Source: an uncultured Caldilineaceae bacterium
Lineage (GTDB): Bacteria; Chloroflexota; Anaerolineae; Caldilineales; Caldilineaceae
DNA length: 64,000 nt
Direction of reading: 5' to 3'
Assembly (NCBI GenBank): GCA_958295915.1
Contig: OY282381.1
Location: forward strand, 5,000,532 to 5,064,531
A program made the position numbers and the translations under genes. Of this stretch, positions 52,807 to 61,140 are shown one piece after another. The notes beneath the pieces are model-generated. The model did no database searches. It saw only the letters and a program-made list of their open reading frames with translations, and was not told where the DNA came from. Position 1 is the stretch's first letter, and the number at the start of each line of letters is the position of its first letter.

Positions 52807-53606
52807 CAGACATCCTCGCTGAACCTGATTCCGTAGTACTCGGCGCTCTGCCCTTCCGGTCCGATGAATGTAAACAGGTCTTTACGCCGGCGGGCGCCTG
52901 TGGAGGACGGGAAGGAGACAGTCGCGCCTCTTTTTGTTCGGCGTGGGCCGTTGGCATCCAGAGTGTACAGGTCTCTGGCAAAGTCGCTGCGGTCATATTC
53001 ACGGGCGCCGCCCGGCAGAGCGGTTATCAACCCGTAGATCCTCGCCAGGGGCACGACGCGCCCGGTGGCTTTCATCAGGCGGCCCGAAGAGTCTTCGCCG
53101 CTTACGATGTCGGAGTAAACGCTATACAGCGATTCGAGGAAGCGGGCTGACGGGAAGCCACTGGATCTTGTCTGATTCTTGAGCAGTAAGCCAGCTAGGT
53201 GAGACGGTCTGATAGTGGATATTTTCTTCCTATCTACCTTCACTGCATTTTCCCGCGGCAGCATCCGCACAATGGATGGGTAGGAGATCAGATTTCTGTC
53301 CCGCTCGTATATGTTGAGGCCGATCCCACCAGCGACCTCCCTGAGTTCGTCCGCGTACTGTTCGTTGAGGTACTGCTCCACCTCCTCGTCCGTGAACGGC
53401 CAGGACGAAGTGGCGTTCTGAACCTCCTGCCGCAGCGCGCGCAATGCCTCGTCGAGCCTGTCCTGGGCACGCCTTATGTCCGCGATATTTCCGCTCTTTG
53501 CGGCCCGCTCCAGCGCCCTGGCCCGCGTGACCAGTCCTGCCGCGGACCTGCGCGCTGACTCAGCGGCTTTTTCAGTATCACTGAATGCCTGTTCGAAGCT
53601 GATCAC
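52806..53606 (-). CDS. Unknown N-terminal coiled-coil protein, first gene of the operon
   Basis: 266 aa, no recognisable domain. Residues 1-65 form a coiled coil (SARRSAAGLVTRARALERAA and RALRQEVQ). The middle has GLNIYERDRNLISYPSIVRM and KKISTIRPSHLAGLLLKNQ, possibly a winged-helix-like domain. The C-terminus is beta-rich with ...YYGIRFSEDV. It is the likely sensor or platform subunit because it is upstream of two ATPase-type genes and overlaps the next gene by 1 base. Whether other genomes have it with the same partners is the main test. Confidence 0.55.
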   Translation of the reverse strand: MISFEQAFSDTEKAAESARRSAAGLVTRARALERAAKSGNIADIRRAQDRLDEALRALRQEVQNATSSWPFTDEEVEQYLNEQYADELREVAGGIGLNIYERDRNLISYPSIVRMLPRENAVKVDRKKISTIRPSHLAGLLLKNQTRSSGFPSARFLESLYSVYSDIVSGEDSSGRLMKATGRVVPLARIYGLITALPGGAREYDRSDFARDLYTLDANGPRRTKRGATVSFPSSTGARRRKDLFTFIGPEGQSAEYYGIRFSEDV

Positions 53607-53876
53607 TTATGTTACTCCCAGAGGTGATTTTTCAAAGGGCTATTGTAGATATCTTCCTCCTCTTTGTCAACCGGCGACGCCTGGGGGGCGTCTCAAGATA
53701 GGGGTGAGTTTCTGATGAACACCAGTTGCCAGTGGTCGCCGGGTTGCATAGCCTGATACTGTTGATGCGGGCGAGACGCCCGCGATCCCAGGGGGTACGC
53801 AACTGGACGCAGCCTCCCTAGAGGCTGCGTCCCTGACCGAAAGCGCCACAATATTTCTGGAGGAAGTCGGCAGAGG
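53607..53876. other. Intergenic with hairpins and palindromic repeat
   Basis: No gene is supported. GCGGGCGAGACGCCCGC at 53767-53783 is a copy of the dispersed palindrome. A perfect 12-bp stem (GGACGCAGCCTC / GAGGCTGCGTCC, loop CCTA) at 53805-53832 may terminate the sugar-isomerase operon. Confidence 0.5.
53805..53832 (-). terminator. Terminator-like hairpin
   Basis: Perfect 12-bp stem with 4-base loop, 45 bases downstream of the isomerase stop on the minus strand. No U-run follows. Confidence 0.45.
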
Positions 53877-54746
53877 TTACGTTCCCTGAACTTGATCGAT
53901 GACCGCTTGCAGATTGTCCCTGCTTTGCCGCGAGCCGGCCATCAATGTCTCCAAGTCGCTATCGACCTTGCGTTCGTATTCAATCGCCCATATCCCATCG
54001 AACGAGGTCAACAGGGCGCGTATGATCGGCGTCCAGTCGATATCGCCCTCGCCAAACGCTCGATACTCGACGCCCGCTTCCGTATGGGCGACATCTTTCC
54101 AGTGGGTGTACAGCACCCTGTCCTGAACCGCAAGCAATGCCGCGTAGGGATCTTCCCCGCCGTACGCATAGTTGGCCGGATCGTAGGTTACACCCACTGA
54201 TTCGTAAGGCGTCATATCCAGCAGTCTCTTGAGCCGCGCGCCCGTGGCCGATGTGCCGCCATGATTCTCTATGGCCAAAGATACATTTTTCGTCTGCGCA
54301 TAGTTGCCGAGTCTGTTAAATGCCGCGCTGAGCGTCTCATACAGCGCATCCGTGACCCTTTCCGCCGGCAGCACATAGTGCTTGGAGTGCGTAAAGTCAT
54401 GCTCTGTGAAGACCCGTATTATCCGCGCGTCGAGTGCGTCGGCGTGGTCGATTACTTTCATCAGCTCATCGCAGCGATCCTCGGCCACATCGCCGTTGAG
54501 GCCGACCACGGCCCCGCCACCGAGAGCAGTCACTTTGACACCGGCCTCCGTCGCCCATCGCCGCACAGTGTCGAGCTCCTGCGGAGTGGCATCCACAGCG
54601 ATCTTGTTTCTCGATTCTTCTTCCAGCCAGCCGCAGTCGATCTCAACCGACGTCAGGCCAACTTTCCTGGAAGCGCCGAAGAATTCCGGCAAGCTGTACT
54701 CCCGAAACCCATAGGATGCGTTGCCCAACGGTATGCTGGTAGACAT
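53877..54746 (-). CDS. Sugar phosphate isomerase/epimerase (AP endonuclease family 2 fold)
   Basis: 289 aa from ATG 54746 with GAGGAGGACAC. TIM-barrel signature pieces: LTSVEIDCGWLEE, NVSLAIENHGGTSATGARLKRLL, DPANYAY, THWKDVAHTEAG, and GDIDWTPII with Glu/His/Asp metal-ligand positions. This family isomerises hexoses or inositol derivatives. It is coupled to the VOC gene by TGATG, so both function in one pathway. Confidence 0.85.
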   Translation of the reverse strand: MSTSIPLGNASYGFREYSLPEFFGASRKVGLTSVEIDCGWLEEESRNKIAVDATPQELDTVRRWATEAGVKVTALGGGAVVGLNGDVAEDRCDELMKVIDHADALDARIIRVFTEHDFTHSKHYVLPAERVTDALYETLSAAFNRLGNYAQTKNVSLAIENHGGTSATGARLKRLLDMTPYESVGVTYDPANYAYGGEDPYAALLAVQDRVLYTHWKDVAHTEAGVEYRAFGEGDIDWTPIIRALLTSFDGIWAIEYERKVDSDLETLMAGSRQSRDNLQAVIDQVQGT

Positions 54747-56677
54747 CAAGTGTCCTCCTCTGGTCGAACGTGCCATCGTGCGCCCGCGTGATGTATTTGT
54801 AAATTGCGCCATCGGGCGCGGACACCCTGGCCGAAGATCGTCTGCCTGTACTCCGGATCCAGGCCAGGCAGAATACCGCCGCGACCATCCGGCAGATCGT
54901 CCAACAGGGTGAAGATCGCCATATTGATCGTAAAGCGGATCGGTTTGATGACCGGCGCTGATGGCGGGTCGCGGTGCGCCACCCATGTTACCTGATGGAC
55001 GCATTCCCCATCCACCAGCCACTCGGCGCGATCAGGGCCGGGCGTGAGCACGCCATCGCTGCCGGGATCGTAGCGGATCTCGTAGCGATGCCAGGATCCC
55101 GGCTCGATAACCAGATCGGTCAGCACTGGGTCCGCCAGGGGGAGGACGGATCCGACGCCACCCGGGGCCGTAACGACGAATAGCTCCCGCAACGCCAGAA
55201 CGCGCCGGTTGGAGATCTCGAAATTGAGAACAAGCCCGGTCGAGTCGTCGATCAGGGCGATGGCCGCCGCGCCCAAACGTGGGTCGTCCGGGTCGGCTCC
55301 AAATGGGTTGGTGTCGGTTCCGTGCACATTGACCGCCATGTCCACCGCCACGGAGAGACCGTTACCGGTTGCAAAACGCTGGTCGGCGACTACCATGGCC
55401 TTGACATGGTCCAAAGGGTTGTCGAATCCGAGCGTGAAACGTGGGATATCGATCTGGAATTCAGGTCGTTCAGATGTCGGCGCGGTTATCGTCGCCGCGG
55501 GATCGAGGGCCGTGAAATCTCCCGTCTGCAATACATGCCAGCCGGCGCCAAGTACAGGCGAGCCAGCAGACCAATCATCGAAATCGCGGCCATCGCCCGC
55601 CAGCAGATTGGAGGGCGCGGGCAGTCCGCGCCAGACATCGACAGTCTTGGGCTCGTTCGGCCAGTCAGCGGCGACGTATGTCTCCTCGTCCCAGATTCGG
55701 TCCAGCTCCGTGGTCAGTTCGATAACATTGCCAGCGGGGTCAGGGATGTAGATGAATATGTTGTGGCCGGGACCGTGGCGGCTGGGCCCGTAGATAATCG
55801 GCACATCGTTGCGCCAGAGATGATCACACATGCGCTTGATATCGTTCCAGTCGGCCAGATCATAAGCATAGTGGTTCACCTTGGCATAGCCCGCATTCAG
55901 GAGGGCAATCCCGTGATGTTCCTGGTTGCAGCGCAGCCATGTCACGGCATCCTCAGCCGTATCCGAGACCCGGAAGCCGAGGAGATCGGTATAGAAGTCC
56001 ATAAGGGAGGGGAGATCGCTGCACTGCAGGGTGATATGACCGAACTTAAGCGGCCGGATCTCGCGCGGCTGCAGAGGCTGGTCGATGGTTTCCATACCTT
56101 CGTAAAGCTCGATCAGGTTCCCATCCGCATCCAGGTAGCAGAGAGCCGCGCCGTGGCCCGGCTCTGCGTATGTCCTGTCCTGCGGCTGGAAACCGCGCTG
56201 CGCCAGGGCTGAACGCGCTGCCTGTAACGCTTCTTCATCCAAAACCTCCAGCCCCAGATGGTGCAGCTTCCTGATCTCGCCCGGATAGATGGCCAGGCAA
56301 TGATGTTCAGCATTGCAACGCAAAAAGACCGCGCCATCGCTGCGGTCTGAAACCTCCAGACCAACGATGCTCTCGTAGAAGGCAACTGTCTCCTCTACAT
56401 TGGGGACGGTGATGGCAACGTGACCGAGACGCGTAATCCTGAAGTTGGGGGAGAGGATCCAAGCGTCGTACTCCGCGGTCGCCCAGTCCGTACATTGATC
56501 CATGGTGAGGTAGGAGGCTGTGAGGGCGGGGTTGTGGTCGGCGTGGACCGTGAAGCGTTTAGCCCGTCCGGTCCGGTCGTCCCGCTCGACTGTGCCGTGG
56601 GCGAAGAGCCTACCGTCCACGTATAGTTCGAACTCTGTTTTGAGGTCGTTCGTGTAGGAGTACTTTTCTCTTTTCAT
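54746..56677 (-). CDS. VOC-VOC-DUF6081 fusion protein
   Basis: About 643 aa from ATG 56677 (an upstream ATG at 56758 is less likely). Residues ~70-190 and ~205-330 are two vicinal-oxygen-chelate domains (LGHVAITVPNVEETVAFYES with HLGLEVL and GNLIELYEG; FGHITLQCSDLPSLMDFYTD with VNHYAYDLADW and GNVIELTTE), giving a His/His/Glu metal set. The C-terminal ~250 residues, FDDWSAGSPVLGAGWHVLQ and so on, look like DUF6081, a lectin-like beta-sandwich. VOC proteins are ring-cleaving dioxygenases or sugar lyases. A ring-cleaving VOC fused to a lectin-like domain is unusual. Its stop overlaps the isomerase start. Confidence 0.72.
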   Translation of the reverse strand: MKREKYSYTNDLKTEFELYVDGRLFAHGTVERDDRTGRAKRFTVHADHNPALTASYLTMDQCTDWATAEYDAWILSPNFRITRLGHVAITVPNVEETVAFYESIVGLEVSDRSDGAVFLRCNAEHHCLAIYPGEIRKLHHLGLEVLDEEALQAARSALAQRGFQPQDRTYAEPGHGAALCYLDADGNLIELYEGMETIDQPLQPREIRPLKFGHITLQCSDLPSLMDFYTDLLGFRVSDTAEDAVTWLRCNQEHHGIALLNAGYAKVNHYAYDLADWNDIKRMCDHLWRNDVPIIYGPSRHGPGHNIFIYIPDPAGNVIELTTELDRIWDEETYVAADWPNEPKTVDVWRGLPAPSNLLAGDGRDFDDWSAGSPVLGAGWHVLQTGDFTALDPAATITAPTSERPEFQIDIPRFTLGFDNPLDHVKAMVVADQRFATGNGLSVAVDMAVNVHGTDTNPFGADPDDPRLGAAAIALIDDSTGLVLNFEISNRRVLALRELFVVTAPGGVGSVLPLADPVLTDLVIEPGSWHRYEIRYDPGSDGVLTPGPDRAEWLVDGECVHQVTWVAHRDPPSAPVIKPIRFTINMAIFTLLDDLPDGRGGILPGLDPEYRQTIFGQGVRARWRNLQIHHAGARWHVRPEEDT

Positions 56678-56802
56678 TGGCGCCTTACTCTCCTGTCTGA
56701 TAGGTGGGGATGGAGTCTGGGATTGACAGGGTATCGAGAGATCGTTGAAATCGTCCATAATGCCATCGTGTATATCGTCCAGGCAGAGAAGCCCCCGTGT
56801 TC

Positions 56803-57570
56803 CTATTGAATACTGAAACCGCCGTCCAGCACAAGAGCGTGGCCGTTGAGATACGAGGCCCGTTCAGAGCATAGCCAGAGTACGGCGTCAGCCACCTCTT
56901 GAGGGTCGATCAGACGCTTCACTGGATAGCCGGCGGTCAGCGCGGAAGCCACCCGGTCATCACCCCCTGTAAAGCGGTCGAGCATGGGCGTAGCGACGAT
57001 GGCGGGGCACACGGCGTTGACGCGAATGCCGGCGTCAGCGTATTCCAGAGCGGCCGCCTTGGTGAGCCCAAGCACACCGTGTTTGCTGGCTACATAGGAT
57101 GCCATATCTCTCTGCCCCAAAAACCCGACGACCGACGCAGTGTTGACAAGCGCTCCCCCTCCGTGTTGTAGCATGGCTGCGATCTCGTACTTCAGGCACA
57201 GCCAGATTCCTTTGAGATTGACAGCGATGACGCGATCCCAGTCAGCTTCGCTGCTTTCAGAGATCGACGCCATTTCCGGTTCGACGCCGGCGTTGTTGTG
57301 GGCTACATCCAGTCGCCCATAGGTAGCGATGGTCTGGCGAACCATGCTCTCGACATCGCTGGCTCTGGATACATCCGCCTGCACAAAGATGGCGTCACTG
57401 CCAGTATCCTGGATGAGGCGGACCGTCTCGTGACCGCCTTCACTTTGCGCATCGACCACCACAACCTGGGCCTGCGCACGCGCAAACGCCAGTGCCGTTG
57501 CCCGGCCAATGCCGGAGCCGCCGCCGGTCACCAGCGCCACTTTGTTTGCCAGGGTTGCGCTTTCTGCCAT
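56803..57570 (-). CDS. SDR family oxidoreductase
   Basis: 255 aa from ATG 57570. VTGGGSGIGRATALAF (cofactor), NNAGVEPE, SVVGFLGQ, and YVASKHG (Tyr-x3-Lys). The adjacent gene at 57626-58384 is a close paralogue sharing 'GGGSGIGRATALAFA', 'DWDRVIAVNLKGIWLCLKYEI' and 'MLQHGGGALVNTAS'-type segments, which suggests gene duplication. The substrate is unknown. Confidence 0.85.
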   Translation of the reverse strand: MAESATLANKVALVTGGGSGIGRATALAFARAQAQVVVVDAQSEGGHETVRLIQDTGSDAIFVQADVSRASDVESMVRQTIATYGRLDVAHNNAGVEPEMASISESSEADWDRVIAVNLKGIWLCLKYEIAAMLQHGGGALVNTASVVGFLGQRDMASYVASKHGVLGLTKAAALEYADAGIRVNAVCPAIVATPMLDRFTGGDDRVASALTAGYPVKRLIDPQEVADAVLWLCSERASYLNGHALVLDGGFSIQ

Positions 57571-57625
57571 ATACGAATCACTCTTCCGACTTCGCACGAG
57601 GCGCAAAGGTGTCTGCGCGCCCCTA

Positions 57626-58384
57626 CTAGGCCAGAATGCCCCCATCAACGGCCATTGGATGACCGGTGACAAATGAAGCTGCGTCTGAGCAGAGCCAAAC
57701 CACAGCCTCGGCGATCTCTTCAGGCTTGCCCATGCGCCCCACCGGTTCCAGCTCTGTGAATTTTGCCACCGCATCCGGGTAGTGGACCGCTTGCCGCGCT
57801 ACCATGGGCGTAGAGATCAGACCCGGGCATACAGCATTGATGCGGATATTGGAGCGGGCGTACTCCAGCGCGGCTGAACGGGTCAACTGCACGACGCCCC
57901 CTTTGGTGGCGCTGTAGACAGCCAGCTCCGGCGTGCCGGTCATCCCTGCATTGGAGGCCGTGTTTACAATGACGCCGCCGCCTTGGCGCAGCATTTGGGG
58001 GATCTCGTACTTCATACACAACCACACACCCTTGAGATTGACCCGCACAATGCGGTCGAAATTCTCTTCGCTACACTCAGCCGTAGTGGACATCTCCCCA
58101 AGAACGCCGGCATTGTTGAAGGCGCAGTCTAGCCGACCGTACCCCTCAACACACTGATCGACCGCCGCGGCGACCGCATCTGCGTCCCCGACATCGCAGG
58201 CGATGAACAAAGCTTCTCCGCCGGCCGCTTCGATCAGGCGCCGCGTCTCTTTGCCGCCATCAACCTGCGCATCAGCGATGACGACCTTAGCCCCTCTGTC
58301 GGCAAATGCCAGGGCTGTTGCCCGCCCAATGCCGGAGCCGCCACCGGTCACGAAGGCGATCTTGTCTGCTAAACTTTCCACCAC
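57626..58384 (-). CDS. SDR family oxidoreductase (paralogue of the 56803 gene)
   Basis: 252 aa from GTG 58384 with AGGAGGACAAGC. FVTGGGSGIGRATALAFA, NNAGVLGE, YSATKGG, and YARSNIRINAVCPGLI. Classical SDR. The upstream gene on the minus strand is a PhyH; the order PhyH, SDR, SDR, VOC/isomerase suggests one catabolic operon. A family-B-like repeat lies between the two SDR genes (57588-57622). Confidence 0.85.
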   Translation of the reverse strand: MVESLADKIAFVTGGGSGIGRATALAFADRGAKVVIADAQVDGGKETRRLIEAAGGEALFIACDVGDADAVAAAVDQCVEGYGRLDCAFNNAGVLGEMSTTAECSEENFDRIVRVNLKGVWLCMKYEIPQMLRQGGGVIVNTASNAGMTGTPELAVYSATKGGVVQLTRSAALEYARSNIRINAVCPGLISTPMVARQAVHYPDAVAKFTELEPVGRMGKPEEIAEAVVWLCSDAASFVTGHPMAVDGGILA

Positions 58385-58446
58385 GCTTGTCCTCCTTGCG
58401 CATGTGAACCGTACGGTACCGCATGAACTCTCCGCTTACATCTTCG

Positions 58447-58545
58447 CAGAAGTTTTTCGTTGCCAGAAAAACTGTTTACGTTTCCAGATGGCAGAATTGC
58501 AATCCGTTACGCAAAGCTGAAAACTGCAGTTCAACGCAAAACTTC
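58447..58545. repeat. Diverged family A repeat
   Basis: GAAGTTTTTCGTTGCCAG... and AACTGCAGTTCAACGCAAAAC between PhyH and SDR genes. Confidence 0.5.
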
Positions 58546-59346
58546 CTCAGTGGCTGGCGAATCCAGGAAGCCCAGCTCTCCTAGCCGGCGAATCCAGCGC
58601 TGGCGAAGCGGGCTGCCGTTTTGGTTTGCTAACCAGTGGGGAGGGTACAGCGGATCGTTGGGTCGATCGTACTGCGCTGTCGCCTTTATGGAGCGAGCGG
58701 CGCGGTTGCGAGTCGCAGCCTCTTCCTCTGGCTCCGCGGGGTTATGGTAGTAGACAAATGTGCACATTCTGCGCCCCGCGGAGCCTCCCCAACTGGCGTG
58801 CCAGAGCCGCAGATCGAAGGCCACCATATCGCCTGGCATGCTTTCACAAACGTAACTGGGTATGTCTGGGATGTCAAGAGCGGAGCGCTTGACCGTATCC
58901 CCCACTTCTTGGTGGAGCGGAAATTTGTGGGATCCTGGAACGACCCGCAGCGCGCCGGTGCGCGCGCCAACAGGATCTAAATAGTAGGCAAACTTGATCC
59001 CGTAACAATCTTTCTTCGGATCAGCGTTGTGATCGGGATGCCAGGCAGTGTGGCCGACATAGCGGTTGGCATCGGCCCCCATACCCAGCACATCCTCACC
59101 GTAGAGCTGCTGGGCAGTCTTATAAAAACGCGCATCTTCCAGCAAGCTGGCCATAAATGGTGTCTCAGCTCCCAGCGTGTTGGTCCAGTGACGTTTGCTG
59201 CCGTCGAAAGGCTTATGCGCATAGGCGGCATTGAGGCCATCTTCATATTCGGCTTCGATGGTCGCCAGTTCATCGGGCCCGAATACCTGACGCAAAACCA
59301 CAAAGCCGAAGGTGTTGTACTGATCGAACTGCTGATCGGTTAGCAT
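58531..59346 (-). CDS. Phytanoyl-CoA dioxygenase (PhyH) family protein
   Basis: 271 aa from ATG 59346 with GGAGAGGAATCC. WHPDHN (H-x-D), RHASWGG as the distal His and an Arg for 2-oxoglutarate (GGSAGRRMCTFVYYH). Fe(II)/2-oxoglutarate hydroxylase. Separate subfamily from the 21574 gene. It is upstream of two SDRs on the same strand and likely hydroxylates a substrate that the SDRs then oxidise; that is inference. Confidence 0.82.
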   Translation of the reverse strand: MLTDQQFDQYNTFGFVVLRQVFGPDELATIEAEYEDGLNAAYAHKPFDGSKRHWTNTLGAETPFMASLLEDARFYKTAQQLYGEDVLGMGADANRYVGHTAWHPDHNADPKKDCYGIKFAYYLDPVGARTGALRVVPGSHKFPLHQEVGDTVKRSALDIPDIPSYVCESMPGDMVAFDLRLWHASWGGSAGRRMCTFVYYHNPAEPEEEAATRNRAARSIKATAQYDRPNDPLYPPHWLANQNGSPLRQRWIRRLGELGFLDSPATEEVLR

Positions 59347-59740
59347 GGATTCCTCTCCAATCGGACATCACATTATGGCGTTCTGCCCTCAAAAGTGTTT
59401 GCGAAGAACAGGGTAACGATTCGACACTCCCGTCAGTTGATCACTGGTTGATGTGATTTATGTGATTGCGCTCATGTCTCAGTCTGAAGTGTAGTGTGAG
59501 TTAGGGGCTGTGTCAAGATTGGAAAACCGGACACTGCACCCTCATAGCGTCTGGCGCTATCTCAGGTATAATGGGCAGGCAAAAAGACCCGCCTGAATGG
59601 GACAAGCAATGTTGTATGCCTGCTGGTATTCTATCATAGGCAGTTCCGGCAATCCACGCCATTCGACATTCCCGCCGCTTGATCATTGGTTGATGTGATT
59701 TGTGTGATTGCGCTCATGTCTCAGCTCCCCATACCATCCG
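59347..59740. other. Intergenic with 62-bp direct repeat
   Basis: No gene is supported. A ~62 bp direct repeat is at 59421-59482 and 59661-59724 (TTGATCA.TGGTTGATGTG core, then TGTGATTGCGCTCATGTC). The second copy ends just upstream of the MFS ATG. TATAAT lies at 59567-59572 without a clear -35. Confidence 0.55.
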
Positions 59741-61009
59741 ATGACCTCCCGTCTGTTCTATGGCTGGTGGATCGTCGCCGCTGCGGTCCTCTTACAATTT
59801 ACTTTTCTCAGCATTAGCCAGGCCACTGTCAGTGTTTTCTTGCGACCCGTCGTTGATGAATTGGGCTGGCAGGTCTGGCAGTTTACCCTCGGATCCTCCC
59901 TGTCCGTCATGGCTGGCGCTCTGTCCGGCGTGGTGGTTGGTTGGATCGTCGATCGCCATGGCCCGCGCCTTCCAGTCCTCGCCGGCGCATTGGCAACGGG
60001 TCTTTGTCTCTATGGCCTGGGCCGCCAATCGAGCCTCTGGCTGTTTTGGGCGTTGCACTTCTGCGCCGGCCTGATCGGTTGGACTCTCTTCGGCCCGTTG
60101 GTGGTCAACACCACATTGAATAAATGGTTTGCGCGCCGGCGAGGCTGGGCGCTGGCTATCGGCTCTACAGGTATTTCATTGGCTGGACTTATCGCTCCGG
60201 TGACGATGACAGTGGCTGTCGACTCCTTAGGCTGGCGCGTCGGTTACTTTGTCCAGGCTCTCTTTGTCCTTGCCATCGTCGTGCCGGTTGCCTTCCTCAT
60301 GCGACGCGCGCCGGAGGAGTATGGGTTGTCCCCGGACGGGGATGATGGCGCGGCCCGCCAGATGCGGAGCGCCGACCCTCGACTCCGCGCGCGGTCCGGC
60401 GCGGCCGAAACGCCATCCTACACCAGCCGACAGGCCGTGCGCACGCAGGGATTCTGGCTGCTTCTGTTTGGTTACAGTCTGAATCAGGCGGCTCTTTCTT
60501 CCGTGCTGACGCATGCCATCCCTTTCGCCACCGATGCCTCATTCTCTCGGGGGACAGCCTCCTTGGCTTTGGCCATCAACGGCCTGGGAAATCTGGTCTC
60601 TAAAGCCGTGTGGGGATACTGTCTGCAGCGCTTCCCGCCCCGCCGGCTGGCGGTGATCGCCTTTTCATTTGGGGGAGCCGGCGTTGGCCTGATGCTCTTG
60701 GCGGCATCATTTGTCGATCCAATCCTGCTATTCGTCGGTTTTTTCTGCTACGGCTTTGGCTTTGGCGGCACAATCCCCATCAGCGAGTATCTGTGGGTGA
60801 CCTACTTCGGGCGCGCATACATCGGCGCCATCCGTGGCCTGAGCCAGCCGCTGACGATCATCGGCCCCACGCTAGGGCCAGTGCTTGTTGGCGTGGGATA
60901 TGATTTGACAGGCGCCTATCGTCCAGCCTTTCTGGCCATAATCGCCGCCTACCTCCTGGCTGGGCTACTGGTGTGGATGTCCCGCGCTCCGGTAGTTCGC
61001 CAGGGATAA
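59741..61009 (+). CDS. MFS transporter
   Basis: 422 aa from ATG 59741. About 12 membrane segments, starting YGWWIVAAAVLLQFTFLSI. Motif A-like VGWIVDRHGPRLPVLAG follows helix 2 and loops R/K-rich. Typical of OFA/monocarboxylate-type MFS carriers. It may import or export a metabolite of the nearby PhyH/SDR pathway. No strong ribosome site is seen; the upstream TTG at 59708 is less likely. Confidence 0.85.
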   Translation: MTSRLFYGWWIVAAAVLLQFTFLSISQATVSVFLRPVVDELGWQVWQFTLGSSLSVMAGALSGVVVGWIVDRHGPRLPVLAGALATGLCLYGLGRQSSLWLFWALHFCAGLIGWTLFGPLVVNTTLNKWFARRRGWALAIGSTGISLAGLIAPVTMTVAVDSLGWRVGYFVQALFVLAIVVPVAFLMRRAPEEYGLSPDGDDGAARQMRSADPRLRARSGAAETPSYTSRQAVRTQGFWLLLFGYSLNQAALSSVLTHAIPFATDASFSRGTASLALAINGLGNLVSKAVWGYCLQRFPPRRLAVIAFSFGGAGVGLMLLAASFVDPILLFVGFFCYGFGFGGTIPISEYLWVTYFGRAYIGAIRGLSQPLTIIGPTLGPVLVGVGYDLTGAYRPAFLAIIAAYLLAGLLVWMSRAPVVRQG

Positions 61010-61029
61010 GTACACTGTGACTGTTTTTT

Positions 61030-61140
61030 TATGGGAATTATATACTTAACTGCACAAGTATATCTTTCTCAGCCAGCTTTCGGCTGTGCGGGCTATTCCC
61101 ACCCGCGTTCCTGAATATTTTTAGCGGCGTTCAGATCCCG
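61030..61140 (-). ncRNA. Candidate reRNA/omegaRNA at the TnpB 3' end
   Basis: In IS200/IS605 elements the guide RNA for TnpB comes from the 3' end of tnpB and the right end. Here GAACGCGGGTGGGAATAGCC overlaps the TnpB stop and is followed by hairpins (GCACAGCCGAAAGCTGGCTG) and the right end. A second copy of this region (62292-62376) conserves the hairpins with compensating changes (AGCCTTTCTTAAAGGCT), which supports selection for structure. No transcript data. Confidence 0.45.

Noticed and set aside
48236..53606. Complete BREX system
   Set aside because: No PglZ, BrxC/PglY or PglX methylase gene is adjacent; only the BrxD-like and helicase components are comparable.
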